From positions 1-17,178 of the forward strand of contig NZ_DYZA01000004.1 of assembly GCF_020741395.1 (NCBI RefSeq): a stretch of 17,178 bases of DNA. Direction: 5' to 3'. The notes beneath the pieces are model-generated. The model was not told the DNA's origin, ran no database searches, and was given only the letters and a program-made list of their open reading frames with translations. Made by a program: the position numbers and the translations under genes. Every line of letters starts with the position of its first letter. Within the stretch, counting starts at the first letter, position 1. The stretch comes from Mailhella massiliensis (GTDB lineage: Bacteria > Desulfobacterota > Desulfovibrionia > Desulfovibrionales > Desulfovibrionaceae). Below, piece after piece: positions 6,885 through 14,404 of the stretch.

Positions 6885-7784
6885 ATGTCCTTTCTCCCCT
6901 CAGCAAGCCACAAAGCCACACTTCTCGGCCTTACCGCCCCCCTCTGCTGGGGCATGTCCGTGGGACTCGTGCGGAGCATCACGGAGCAGTTCGGCCTGGC
7001 TGCCGGGCTGAGCATCCTGTATATCTCCACCTGCGTCTTTCTCTTCTTCCTGCTCGGCAGGCCCAAGCTGAAGGCCTATCCCAGAAAATATCTTTTTCTG
7101 GGGATACCCATGGCCAATGTCTGTTCCATCTGCTTTTCCCTGTCGCTGTATCTCTCCGACGGGGGGCAGCAGACCGTGGAAGTAGGCATGGTCAATTACC
7201 TCTGGCCCTGCCTTGTGGTGCTTTTCGCCGTACTCTTCAACGGGCAGAAGGCGCGCTGGTGGATAGTGCCCGGCGTCGTCATCAGCTTTCTCGGTGTGAT
7301 GCTTGTGCTTGGCGGGGAGCAAGGCATACAGCCTGGAGAAATCTGGCTGCACGTTCAGCAGAACCCGTGGAGCTATGTGCTCGCCTTCTGCGGCGCAATG
7401 GCCTGGGCCGCATACTCCAACTTCACCAGAGCATGGTCCAACGGCCAGAACCCCACGCTCATCGTGTTCGCCATCGACAGCGTTCTGTTCTCCTGTCTCT
7501 GGGCGGCGGGCTACGGCGACATTTCCCACGGCTCCTTCATGGGCTGGGTCAGCGTCGTGGTGGGAGCCGCGGCCATGGGCGGCTCTTACGCCGCGTGGAG
7601 TTACGGCGTGACAAAGGGCAATATCACCATTCTGGCCATAGCCTCCTACTTCACACCGGTACTTTCCTGCCTCTTCGCCACGGTATGGATAGGGGCAAGC
7701 CTCGACGGAGCCTTCTGGCAGGGCGTGGCCGTCATCGTGTTCGGCTCGCTCCTATGCTGGAGCTCCACCGTCATGAGGAAATAA
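6885..7784 (+). CDS. yddG: Aromatic amino acid exporter, YddG-type DMT/EamA transporter
   Basis: The product has 299 residues and about ten hydrophobic segments in two EamA-type halves, as in drug/metabolite transporters of the inner membrane. Conserved stretches EVGMVNYLWP (99-108), LFNGQK (117-122), SYFTPVLS (254-261), FWQG (277-280) and GSLLCW (287-292) agree closely with E. coli YddG, which exports phenylalanine, tyrosine, tryptophan and related compounds. Length also matches (about 293 in E. coli). The ATG at 6885 is chosen because AAGGAG lies at 6873-6878 with 6-nt spacing; 54 further in-frame upstream codons show no membrane segment or family similarity. It is a single-gene unit closed by a bidirectional terminator shared with rlmN. 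Export of aromatic amino acids is inferred from the family. Confidence 0.88.
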   Translation: MSFLPSASHKATLLGLTAPLCWGMSVGLVRSITEQFGLAAGLSILYISTCVFLFFLLGRPKLKAYPRKYLFLGIPMANVCSICFSLSLYLSDGGQQTVEVGMVNYLWPCLVVLFAVLFNGQKARWWIVPGVVISFLGVMLVLGGEQGIQPGEIWLHVQQNPWSYVLAFCGAMAWAAYSNFTRAWSNGQNPTLIVFAIDSVLFSCLWAAGYGDISHGSFMGWVSVVVGAAAMGGSYAAWSYGVTKGNITILAIASYFTPVLSCLFATVWIGASLDGAFWQGVAVIVFGSLLCWSSTVMRK

Positions 7785-7796
7785 AGACAGCTCTGC

Positions 7797-7831
7797 AAAA
7801 GCCCGTCTCCCTTTCCCGGAGGCGGGCTTTT
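7797..7831. terminator. Bidirectional terminator between yddG-like gene (+) and rlmN (-)
   Basis: A 14-bp stem (7797-7810 with 7818-7831, one G-T pair) with a 7-nt loop has AAAA at its left foot and TTTT at its right foot, so it can end transcripts from both sides. It lies 12 bp after the yddG-like stop and 48 bp after the rlmN stop. Confidence 0.85.
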
Positions 7832-7879
7832 CAACATATACTTTTACGCATCATGCAGGGACGAAGAAACAGCCCCGTA

Positions 7880-8977
7880 TCATGCCTGCATCTTCGCCGC
7901 GTCGTGGGCGGCACGGAGCTGGCCGCAGGCGGCCTCTATGTCCTGCCCCTTGCTCTTGCGCACTATGGCAGTAATATCCTTGGCCCAGAGGGCCTTTTCA
8001 AAACGCAGAAGTTCTTCCGGCGTGGGTGCCTGATAGGACGTGCCCGGCGTGGGATTATAGGGAATGAGGTTGAGTTTCGCCTTGAGGCGCGCACAGATGC
8101 GCGCGAGCTGCCGCACATGTTCGGCCTGATCGTTCACCCCGGCTATGACGAGGTATTCCAAGGTGATGCGTTCCCTGGTCTTCAGAGGATAATTTTCCAG
8201 CGCGGCGACCAGATCATCCAGATGCCAGTGTGAGGCCCGGGGCATGAGCTTTTCCCTGAGCTCCTGATTGGGCGCATGCAGGGACACGGCAAGGAAGGCG
8301 AGCCCGCTGTCGCCGAATTCCCGCATGCCCGCCTCTATGCCGCAGGTGGAAACCGTGATGCGCCGGGGAGAAAAGGCCAGCCCCCGGGGATGTTCCAGCG
8401 TACGCAGGGAATCCATGACGTTCTTCAGGTTGAGCAGAGGCTCGCCCATGCCCATGTACACGATATTGCGGATGATGGGCCTCTCCGGTTGCGTATCGTG
8501 CACATAGGCGCGGGCCACCTGAATCTGTCCCAGTATCTCGCCCATGGTCATGTTGCGGGTAAAGCCGAGTTTTCCCGTGCTGCAGAAGGAACAGGCCATG
8601 GCGCAGCCCACCTGCGTGGAGACGCACTGCGTCATGCGCACGGAAAGGTCGTTGGGGCGCTTCGGAGCTTCGCTCGGGATAAGCACAGTTTCCACCAGTT
8701 CCCCGTCGGCAAGCTCCAGCAGAAATTTGGTCGTGCCGTCGGAGCTTACGCGCACGTCGGCAATGGCAGGCCAGCGGATCTCGGCAAGGCCGGCCAGCTT
8801 TTCCCTGTCCGCCTGGGAAATGTCGGTCATCACGTCAAAACCGGCCGCGTTCTTCACCCATATCCACTGCCAGATCTGCTGGGCACGGAACTTTTTCGCC
8901 CCCAGCTCCTCCACGACGAAGCGTTCAAGGGCGGGATAGGGAAGATCACAGAGATTGACTTTGATTGGGGTAGACAT
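7880..8977 (-). CDS. rlmN: Dual-specificity 23S rRNA / tRNA adenine C2-methyltransferase, radical SAM
   Basis: The 365-residue protein is full length for RlmN, which methylates C2 of A2503 in 23S rRNA and of A37 in some tRNAs. The radical-SAM cluster motif CAMACSFC supplies Cys125, Cys129 and Cys132, the same numbers as in the E. coli enzyme. The two catalytic cysteines appear as Cys118 (MTQCVS) and Cys351 (EAACGQLR, equivalent to Cys355 of E. coli). MGMGEPLLN and STCGIEAGM are also family hallmarks. The ATG at 8977 has GAGG about 7 nt upstream. It is the last gene of a minus-strand run, 25 bp behind dus, so two RNA-modifying enzymes are probably co-transcribed. Confidence 0.97.
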   Translation of the reverse strand: MSTPIKVNLCDLPYPALERFVVEELGAKKFRAQQIWQWIWVKNAAGFDVMTDISQADREKLAGLAEIRWPAIADVRVSSDGTTKFLLELADGELVETVLIPSEAPKRPNDLSVRMTQCVSTQVGCAMACSFCSTGKLGFTRNMTMGEILGQIQVARAYVHDTQPERPIIRNIVYMGMGEPLLNLKNVMDSLRTLEHPRGLAFSPRRITVSTCGIEAGMREFGDSGLAFLAVSLHAPNQELREKLMPRASHWHLDDLVAALENYPLKTRERITLEYLVIAGVNDQAEHVRQLARICARLKAKLNLIPYNPTPGTSYQAPTPEELLRFEKALWAKDITAIVRKSKGQDIEAACGQLRAAHDAAKMQA

Positions 8978-9002
8978 GGTTTATCCTCAGGCCGCAGGGC
9001 GG

Positions 9003-10097
9003 TCAGTTGCTTGTGTCGCAAAAGTGACGTTCCAGTATGGCGTCCAGCTCATCCCACCCCGTACAGGAAACGATCTGCTGGCGCAGCGCCCTTGCCCCGT
9101 CGAGATTTTTCACATAGCGGGGCACAAAGGTGCGCATTTTCAAAAGGGCGAGATGCGGCGAATAATGCCGTGCAAGAAAGGCGTGGCGGCGTATGACAAG
9201 GGCAAGCTCCCCCTTGTCCGCAGGGACATGGTCGAGCGCTTCAAATGCCTGCTGCACTCCCGCGTTCAGCCCCCCCGGCTTCGACGAACAAACCGGAGCC
9301 GTCACCTCCGGAAGCGCTCCTTCCAGCGCACCCCGCGCAATCATCTCCCGGTGCCGGGAAAAAATGGCAGGATTCTTCAGCGCCCCCCGCGCGTACATAA
9401 CGGACGCTGCTCCCGTCTCCCGAAGGACGCGGATGCCGTCCCCGGCGGTGAAAAGGTCGCCGCTCGCCACCACGGGCACGGAAAGCTCGGAGGCAAGCTC
9501 CGCAATAGCGGAAAAGCGCGGCAGGCCGGAAAAGCCCTGCACCGCATGGCGGGGGTGCAGCGTCACCCAGCCCGCGCCCATGTCTGCAAGGCGGCGGGCA
9601 AGCTCCAGGTACACTTCATGCCCGTCATCCCACCCGAGGCGGAGCTTGAAGCCGATTTTTCCCTCTCCAGCCGCGCGTATGACGGCTTCTGCCACGCGCA
9701 GGGCATTGGGCACGTCGCGCAGCATGGCTGCGCCCGCGCCGGTTTTCGTCACCTTGGGCACGGAACAGCCCATATTCACGTCGAACCAGGAAAAGCCCCT
9801 CTCCTGAAGCAGACGCACGGCCTTTTCCATGAACTCCGCTTCCGCGCCGAAAATCTGCACCACCAGGGGGGTGTCGCAGACAAGGGAGCCGTCGGCAAGC
9901 CTGTCCCCTCCGGGCTCAGTACATGCCAGGAGCTCTTCGGTATTGCGGCCGCCGTACACAAGCCCCTTGGCGCTCACCATTTCCGTGCAGCACACGGCGG
10001 CCCCCATCTCACGGCAGAGCAGGCGGAAAGGCAGGTCGGACCAGCCGGCCAGAGGAGCCAGCCATGGGGCGTCGGGACGAAGGGGAAGAGAGCTCAT
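9003..10097 (-). CDS. dus: tRNA-dihydrouridine synthase (Dus family)
   Basis: The 364-residue protein is an FMN-dependent TIM-barrel enzyme that reduces uridines in tRNA. Visible motifs in order are APLAGWSDLPFR (14-25), EMVSAKGL (39-46), VQIFG (80-84), the active-site FDVNMGC with Cys111, KLRLGWDD (151-158), the HPR segment at 181-183 and SGDLFT (212-217) before MYARGALKNPAIF. Order and spacing fit the DusB branch, but the paralogue cannot be fixed by eye. Two deviations: Ser112 replaces the usual Pro in the NxGCP motif, and residues about 255-287 look like extra sequence before the C-terminal helical domain. AAGGA lies 6 nt before the ATG at 10097. comF ends 126 bp upstream and rlmN begins 25 bp downstream. 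Confidence 0.93.
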   Translation of the reverse strand: MSSLPLRPDAPWLAPLAGWSDLPFRLLCREMGAAVCCTEMVSAKGLVYGGRNTEELLACTEPGGDRLADGSLVCDTPLVVQIFGAEAEFMEKAVRLLQERGFSWFDVNMGCSVPKVTKTGAGAAMLRDVPNALRVAEAVIRAAGEGKIGFKLRLGWDDGHEVYLELARRLADMGAGWVTLHPRHAVQGFSGLPRFSAIAELASELSVPVVASGDLFTAGDGIRVLRETGAASVMYARGALKNPAIFSRHREMIARGALEGALPEVTAPVCSSKPGGLNAGVQQAFEALDHVPADKGELALVIRRHAFLARHYSPHLALLKMRTFVPRYVKNLDGARALRQQIVSCTGWDELDAILERHFCDTSN

Positions 10098-10223
10098 GGG
10101 TTATCCTTGGCACGGAAAAAAACATGGCCGAGCTGAGGCTGACGGCACGAGAGCAGGGAACGGGGCCTGCGTTTGTACCGCAGCACGGAGTTTTCCGGCG
10201 TTATCCATAGCAGGCGGAAAAGC

Positions 10224-11051
10224 TTATGGCAAGGCTTGGGCAGGGCCCGATTCATGGAGGGAGGAGCGGGCCACCACCGCCACGTCCACACGAGAGGCTC
10301 CCGCGAGAAGCAGACATTCCGTAGCCCTTTCCAGCGTGGCTTTCGTGGTGCAGATATCGTCGATGAGCAGAATATGCCGCCCGTCCACACGCGCTGCCGC
10401 CTCAAAAGGCTGGGAGAGTTTCCTGCGCGCCTCCCTGTCCAGCAGAGACTGCGGCATAAGCGCCTTGCGCTTCACAAGTACCCCGGTATCCACAGGAAGA
10501 TCCAGCGCCGCAGCCACGGGGCGGGCCAGCTCCCTGCACTGATTGAATCCCCTCTCCCGCAACCTTGAAACATGCAATGGCATGGGAATCAGAACATCGG
10601 GCAGAGGCGAGGCCTCATAGTGGGAAATGCATACGCCTGCCAATAAAAAGCCCAGCATATCGAGAGCGGAAAGACTGCCGCCGAATTTGGCGCGGAGCAT
10701 GAGCTCACGCAAAAGTCCCTCGTACACACCGAAAAAGAGAAAGTCATTCCAAGGCGGCAGATGCGTCAGGCACTCCGAACAGCTCACGCAGGGCGCATCT
10801 TCCAAAGTAGAAGGCTCACCGCAATAAGGGCAGAACCCCGCCTCCCTCCGCTTCATGTCCTTTCTGCACCGGGGACAGAGGAAAAACGCGACCGCTTCCT
10901 CCAGAGAAGGTATACTCTTTTTCGGCAGCCTCTGCGCTTCAAAAGGTTCCCGACAGGCCACGCAACGCCTTTCCCGAAGCCCCAAAGCTGAATCGAGTCT
11001 TCCCGCACCCCTCTTCACGGCTTCCCACAAGGCCGAGCACGCTGCTCTCAC
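10224..11051 (-). CDS. comF: ComF family amidophosphoribosyltransferase-like protein
   Basis: The product has 275 residues from a GTG start. It has the ComF layout: an N-terminal zinc-ribbon region with Cys pairs C30/C33, C59/C62, C74/C77 and C88/C91/C94, then a phosphoribosyltransferase domain with PMPLHVSRLRERGFNQ (156-171) and the PRPP loop ILLIDDICTTKATL (227-240). ComF supports DNA uptake in competent bacteria, but homologues are widespread in species with no known competence. Lys237 stands where the PRPP loop usually has Gly. The GTG at 11051 is chosen because GGAGGAGA lies 6 nt upstream and it forms a GTGA overlap with the preceding reductase gene. The frame runs on to 11165, but that part overlaps the reductase and looks unlike ComF. 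Confidence 0.9.
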   Translation of the reverse strand: MRAACSALWEAVKRGAGRLDSALGLRERRCVACREPFEAQRLPKKSIPSLEEAVAFFLCPRCRKDMKRREAGFCPYCGEPSTLEDAPCVSCSECLTHLPPWNDFLFFGVYEGLLRELMLRAKFGGSLSALDMLGFLLAGVCISHYEASPLPDVLIPMPLHVSRLRERGFNQCRELARPVAAALDLPVDTGVLVKRKALMPQSLLDREARRKLSQPFEAAARVDGRHILLIDDICTTKATLERATECLLLAGASRVDVAVVARSSLHESGPAQALP

Positions 11052-11617
11052 AGGATCTCTCCTCCGAGAACTGACGCATATTCCAGGATTCTTTCCCTGT
11101 GCAGGGCGCTTTGCGCAAGCGCATCCGGCCCGTCCAGCCCGTAGAGGCGCAGAGGCTCGCGCCATTCCATCCCCAGGGCAAGGGCCATGTATCGGAGCGT
11201 CCTTTCCGCACCTTCGAAAAGCTTTTCTCCCTTCAGACGCGCCCCGAAAAGCACGGCGGAGAGCTCCCTTCCCCGACCGGGCTTTTCCCCGCAGGCCCAG
11301 AAGCGCTGCGCCCGATCCACAAAGGCCTTGGCCTGGGCCGGAAGGTGATAGAAATACACAGGGGAAATCATGACGCAGAAACGCGCGCGGAACATGGCTT
11401 CAAACAGCGCCTTCGCTCCGTCGCCTGGATCGTCCAGCGCGCAGTATCCGGGGTGTGCGGCGCAGAAGCCGCAGGAAGCGCACGGACGCACGCCAAGATC
11501 AACCAGTCTCAGCACCACGCTTTGCCCGGGCAGGGCATCATGCAGCAGGCGGGAGGCTTCATCGCTGTTGCCCCCCCGGCGGGGGCTGCATGCAACAAGA
11601 AGAGTATCGTCCGCCAT
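11048..11617 (-). CDS. Flavodoxin-fold NAD(P)H-dependent FMN reductase
   Basis: The 189-residue protein has a flavodoxin-like fold: a first beta strand, then the FMN-phosphate loop SPRRGGNSD (11-19), and SPVYFYHLPAQAKAFVDR (85-102), which contacts the flavin in this family. Between them lies a Cys cluster at Cys46, Cys49, Cys52 and Cys59 (CASCGFC...C). The same region holds an iron-sulfur site in iron-sulfur flavoproteins of anaerobes, so a metal or Fe-S site is possible. It is probably a cytoplasmic redox enzyme reducing flavin, quinone or another small acceptor; the physiological partner is unknown. GGAG stands 7 nt before the ATG at 11617. It starts 51 bp after the MBL-fold gene and overlaps comF by 4 bp. 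Confidence 0.82.
   Translation of the reverse strand: MADDTLLVACSPRRGGNSDEASRLLHDALPGQSVVLRLVDLGVRPCASCGFCAAHPGYCALDDPGDGAKALFEAMFRARFCVMISPVYFYHLPAQAKAFVDRAQRFWACGEKPGRGRELSAVLFGARLKGEKLFEGAERTLRYMALALGMEWREPLRLYGLDGPDALAQSALHRERILEYASVLGGEIL
11058..11065 (-). promoter_or_regulatory. Ribosome binding site deciding the comF start
   Basis: GGAGGAGA on the minus strand lies 6 nt before the GTG at 11051, inside the last codons of the reductase gene. Together with the GTGA stop/start overlap it indicates translational coupling. Confidence 0.75.
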
Positions 11618-11668
11618 GCAGGTTCTCCAGCCTACGCGGCTCCCCTGAGAAAAAACTTTCCGGGAAAC

Positions 11669-12283
11669 TCAGGCGCGGCAATAGCAGTTGTGCGCGGCTT
11701 CGTAGCCGATGCTGGTTTCCGGGCCGTGGCCGGGATACACGACCACATTGCCGGGGAGCGTATAGATTTTCTCTCGCAGGGAGCGGACAAGCTCGTCGCC
11801 GTTGCCGCCGGGCAGGTCGCAGCGCCCCACGGAACGGTAGAAAAGAAGATCGCCGGTGACGATGATGCCGAGGTCCGCGAAATAGTAACAGAGGCTTCCG
11901 GCGGAATGACCGGGAGTATGAAGGACGCGACAGTGCAGCGTACCCCAGTCCACTTCTCCGGGAGCGAGGGTTTCCGCCTCGAAAGGCTTCAGGTCCATGC
12001 CGAAACACATGCCCCGGCAAAGGAGCATGGCGCGGTCCACCCAGTCCTCCATGCCTACCAGCACCGTGAGCCCCGTGGCCTTCGCCATGTCGGCGCAGCC
12101 CAGGCAATGGTCGCTGTGCAGATGAGTGAGCGCCACGGCGCGCGGGGTGAGGTTGTTTTCCGAAAGCTTTTTCAGCACAAGACCGGTTTCATCGGAAGGG
12201 TCGAAAACAACGGCGTCTTTGCCGTTGTGCACGATATGGCAGTTGGCTTCCAGCGGGCCGAAAGGAAGAGTGATGACAGGCAT
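11669..12283 (-). CDS. MBL-fold metallo-hydrolase (glyoxalase II-like, GloB2/YcbL type)
   Basis: The 204-residue protein has all metal-binding motifs of the metallo-beta-lactamase fold: THLHSDH with His54, His56, Asp58 and His59, HTPGH with His126, TGD with Asp145, and YPGHG with His186. GRCDLPGGN (153-161) fits the short glyoxalase II-like group, which lacks the C-terminal glutathione-binding domain of classic GloB. The likely activity is hydrolysis of a thioester such as S-lactoylglutathione or an analogue, in the cytoplasm; the substrate is an inference. The ATG at 12283 is chosen for its GAGGAG 5 nt upstream; the frame extends to 12460 into the araC-type gene without a ribosome site. It lies 88 bp after that regulator. 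Confidence 0.9.
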   Translation of the reverse strand: MPVITLPFGPLEANCHIVHNGKDAVVFDPSDETGLVLKKLSENNLTPRAVALTHLHSDHCLGCADMAKATGLTVLVGMEDWVDRAMLLCRGMCFGMDLKPFEAETLAPGEVDWGTLHCRVLHTPGHSAGSLCYYFADLGIIVTGDLLFYRSVGRCDLPGGNGDELVRSLREKIYTLPGNVVVYPGHGPETSIGYEAAHNCYCRA

Positions 12284-12371
12284 GGCGGCTCCTCGATGAA
12301 TATGTTCGTGTATGGCTCTACCTTTTTTAATCGCATTGCGCAACGCAGGCAGACGCGAGGAAAAAACGCTC

Positions 12372-13280
12372 CTACACGCCGCCCCCTTCCATAATATCGC
12401 GCATGGGGGGCCTTCCGAAAAGGCGCTTGTATTCCCGGGTGAACTGCTGCCTGCTCTCATAGCCCACGGCAGTACAGGCAGTGGCGGCGCTGCACTTCTC
12501 CAGGATCATGAGCCTGCGCGCTTCATGGAGCTTGAGGCGCTTGTGGAATTGCAGAGGACTCAGGGACGTGACTTTCCGGAAATTCCGGCTGAAGGTGGAT
12601 TCGGCCATGTTGGCCAGGCGGGCCAGGGATTCCATGCGCAGCCTCTCCCCGCAATGGGCGCGCATGTAGACTGTGGCCTGCGCTATCTGCGCGGCGGGCG
12701 TGCCCGGCGTATAAAAATTCCTGAGGCAGCTTCCGAGAGGCCCGATGAGCAGGTAAAAATGGATTTCCCTCACGATCATGGGGGCGAGCACTTTTGCCTT
12801 GTCCGCGTCCCCTGCCGCGTCTACAAGGCGCAGAAAGGCGCAAAGCAGCTCAGGCGTCATCCGGGCCGTGCGCAGGGCGCTTTCAGAAGGAGGCGGCAGG
12901 AGCCCTCCTTTGCCGGGCAGCTCGGCCATGAGCTGAAAAAGAAGCGGAGCCCGCAGCTCCAGCGCCATGGAAAGAAAAGGTATCTTCTCACCTGCTTCCC
13001 GCACAAGGAAAGAACAGGGCATCCCCGCGCAGTTCAGAAGATAGAGTCCCCTGCCGCAGGCATGCGTTTCCGCTCCCATGACGGCTTCCTCAAAGCCCTG
13101 AACGACAACCCCCACGGAAGGCGGGCAGAACGCGCTCTCCAGCCGTGCGGCCTCCTCCCCGCGAAACAGCGTCACTCCGGCAAGGCCCGACGCGTACCTC
13201 CCCGGCCGCGGCATAAGCTCCATAAGGCGCTTTTTCAACAGGGCATAGCCGTATTCCAGCTCCGAAAAGGCTCCTTCCAT
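12372..13280 (-). CDS. AraC family transcriptional regulator
   Basis: The 302-residue protein ends in the two helix-turn-helix motifs of the AraC/XylS DNA-binding domain: ERLRMESLARLANMAESTFS (212-231) with FRKVTSLSPLQFHKRLKLHEAR following, and ATACTAVGYESRQQFTREYKR (residues 266-287) with FGRPP close to the end. The N-terminal part (residues about 10-190) resembles the AraC_N ligand-binding module of regulators whose effector is usually unknown. The ATG at 13280 is chosen over an in-frame GTG at 13301 because GGGAG precedes it by about 5 nt. It is divergent from the TSUP exporter gene (265 bp between starts) and co-directional with the MBL-fold gene, so either may be its target. Confidence 0.92.
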   Translation of the reverse strand: MEGAFSELEYGYALLKKRLMELMPRPGRYASGLAGVTLFRGEEAARLESAFCPPSVGVVVQGFEEAVMGAETHACGRGLYLLNCAGMPCSFLVREAGEKIPFLSMALELRAPLLFQLMAELPGKGGLLPPPSESALRTARMTPELLCAFLRLVDAAGDADKAKVLAPMIVREIHFYLLIGPLGSCLRNFYTPGTPAAQIAQATVYMRAHCGERLRMESLARLANMAESTFSRNFRKVTSLSPLQFHKRLKLHEARRLMILEKCSAATACTAVGYESRQQFTREYKRLFGRPPMRDIMEGGGV

Positions 13281-13381
13281 GTGTTCTCCCTCTCCCGGCA
13301 CGCAAAAACCGGGCGCATTGCAATCGGAAAGGGCCTCCCTTCCCTGCTTTTACGGGAAATCCTTCCACAGGGAAAGAGCCT

Positions 13382-13407
13382 TGTCAAACCCCGGCCGGAC
13401 AGGCCGG
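13382..13407 (-). promoter_or_regulatory. Possible araC-type gene promoter -35 with adjacent inverted repeat
   Basis: On the minus strand a perfect TTGACA (13387-13382) stands about 100 bp before the start of the araC-type gene. A -10 is poor (AAGGAT after 17 bp). Directly upstream of it is an inverted repeat CCGGCC-5 nt-GGCCGG (13391-13396 and 13402-13407), which could be an operator. Weak evidence. Confidence 0.3.
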
Positions 13408-13490
13408 AAAACAGAAAAGCCATGCCGGGCGTCGGGCAACTGCGCAGCTCTGCCGTCGCATAAGGCGCATGTTCCCGCCATGAAACGGCA

Positions 13491-13518
13491 TTGACGTGAG
13501 TATGTGAGCCGTTATGAT
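13491..13518 (+). promoter_or_regulatory. Sigma70 promoter of the TSUP exporter gene
   Basis: TTGACG (13491-13496) and TATGAT (13513-13518) are separated by 16 bp, each one mismatch from consensus. Transcription would begin near 13525, giving a leader of about 20 nt that contains the AGGGGG ribosome site at 13535-13540. Confidence 0.7.
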
Positions 13519-13545
13519 GAGGCATCGTTTTCTCAGGGGGAAAGT

Positions 13546-14343
13546 ATGATAACCTCAATACTTCTTTACTGCGCTCTCGGCGCGGTGGCCGGCCTTCTGG
13601 CCGGGCTTCTCGGCATCGGCGGGGGCGCCGTGGTGGTGCCCATGCTGGTGTTTTCCTTCCAGTGGCTGAACATTTCGCCGGATGTGGCCATGCACATGGC
13701 CGTGGGTACGTCGCTCGGCAGCATCATGTTCACCGCCGTTTCCAGCGCCATGGCCCATCACCGGCGCGGCGGCGTGAACTGGCAGGTATTCCGCTCCATC
13801 GCTCTGGGCATACTCATCGGCACCTATGGCGGTTCCTTCATCGCCGCCCGCATCCCGGGCCGCTACCTTCAGCTCTTTTTCGCGGTGTTCCTCTACTATG
13901 TGGCCACCAACATGCTTCTGAACAAGAAGCCCGCCGCCAGCCGCACCCTGCCTGGATTTGCGGGCATGACAGGCGCTGGCGTCGTCATCGGCGCGGTATC
14001 CAGCCTTGTGGGCATAGGCGGGGGTACGCTCTCCGTGCCCTTCCTCGTGTGGCATAACGTGGACATGCGCCGGGCCGTGGGCACTTCCGCCGCCATAGGC
14101 TTCCCCATAGCCTTCGCGGGATGCCTCGGCTTCATCACCAACGGCTGGAATGTGCCGGGCCTGCCCGAATACGCGCTGGGCTATGTCTATCTTCCCGCGC
14201 TCGCCGGCATTGTGGCGGTGAGCATGCTTACCGCGCCCATAGGCGCGGGCATAGCCCACAAGCTCCCCGTGCCCAAGCTCAAGAAATTCTTCGCCTGCTT
14301 CCTCTACGTCATCGCCACAAAAATGCTCCTGGACGCAATATAG
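13546..14343 (+). CDS. TSUP (TauE/SafE) family membrane exporter
   Basis: The 265-residue protein has about eight hydrophobic segments and the internal duplication of the TSUP family: GLLGIGGG (20-27) with MAVGTS (51-56) in the first half, SLVGIGGG (153-160) with RAVGTS (176-181) in the second. Family members move sulfite, sulfoacetate, sulfur compounds or other organic anions across the inner membrane; the cargo is not readable from sequence. In a sulfur-metabolising host a sulfur anion is plausible but unproven. The ATG at 13546 has AGGGGG upstream and a good promoter; the next upstream in-frame start (13504) lies upstream of the predicted transcription start. It is divergent from the araC-type regulator and closed by a strong terminator. 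Confidence 0.9.
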   Translation: MITSILLYCALGAVAGLLAGLLGIGGGAVVVPMLVFSFQWLNISPDVAMHMAVGTSLGSIMFTAVSSAMAHHRRGGVNWQVFRSIALGILIGTYGGSFIAARIPGRYLQLFFAVFLYYVATNMLLNKKPAASRTLPGFAGMTGAGVVIGAVSSLVGIGGGTLSVPFLVWHNVDMRRAVGTSAAIGFPIAFAGCLGFITNGWNVPGLPEYALGYVYLPALAGIVAVSMLTAPIGAGIAHKLPVPKLKKFFACFLYVIATKMLLDAI

Positions 14344-14356
14344 GAACTCTCCGCAC

Positions 14357-14387
14357 AAAAAGGCCGCAGTAATGCGGCCTTTTTTTT
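14357..14387. terminator. Bidirectional terminator between TSUP gene (+) and lysO (-)
   Basis: A perfect 12-bp stem (14357-14368 with 14373-14384) with a 4-nt loop GTAA is flanked by five A residues on the left and eight T residues (14380-14387) on the right. It serves the TSUP gene and, read on the other strand, the lysO-like gene that ends at 14405. Confidence 0.93.
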
Positions 14388-14404
14388 CAGGGGAAAAGGA
14401 CGGT

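Noticed and set aside
8955..10136. A 393-codon plus-strand frame opposite dus
   Set aside because: Antisense shadow of a confident Dus gene; the composition is basic and proline-rich and there is no ribosome site.
11644..11673. Inverted repeat CCTGAG/CTCAGG around the MBL-fold stop codon as a terminator
   Set aside because: The T run lies inside the loop rather than after the stem, and the inner hairpin is only a few base pairs; at best a weak terminator.
12333..12346. Imperfect palindrome GCATTGCGCAACGC upstream of the MBL-fold gene
   Set aside because: Could be an operator, but it is short, has one mismatched pair and no second copy near a promoter; not enough support.
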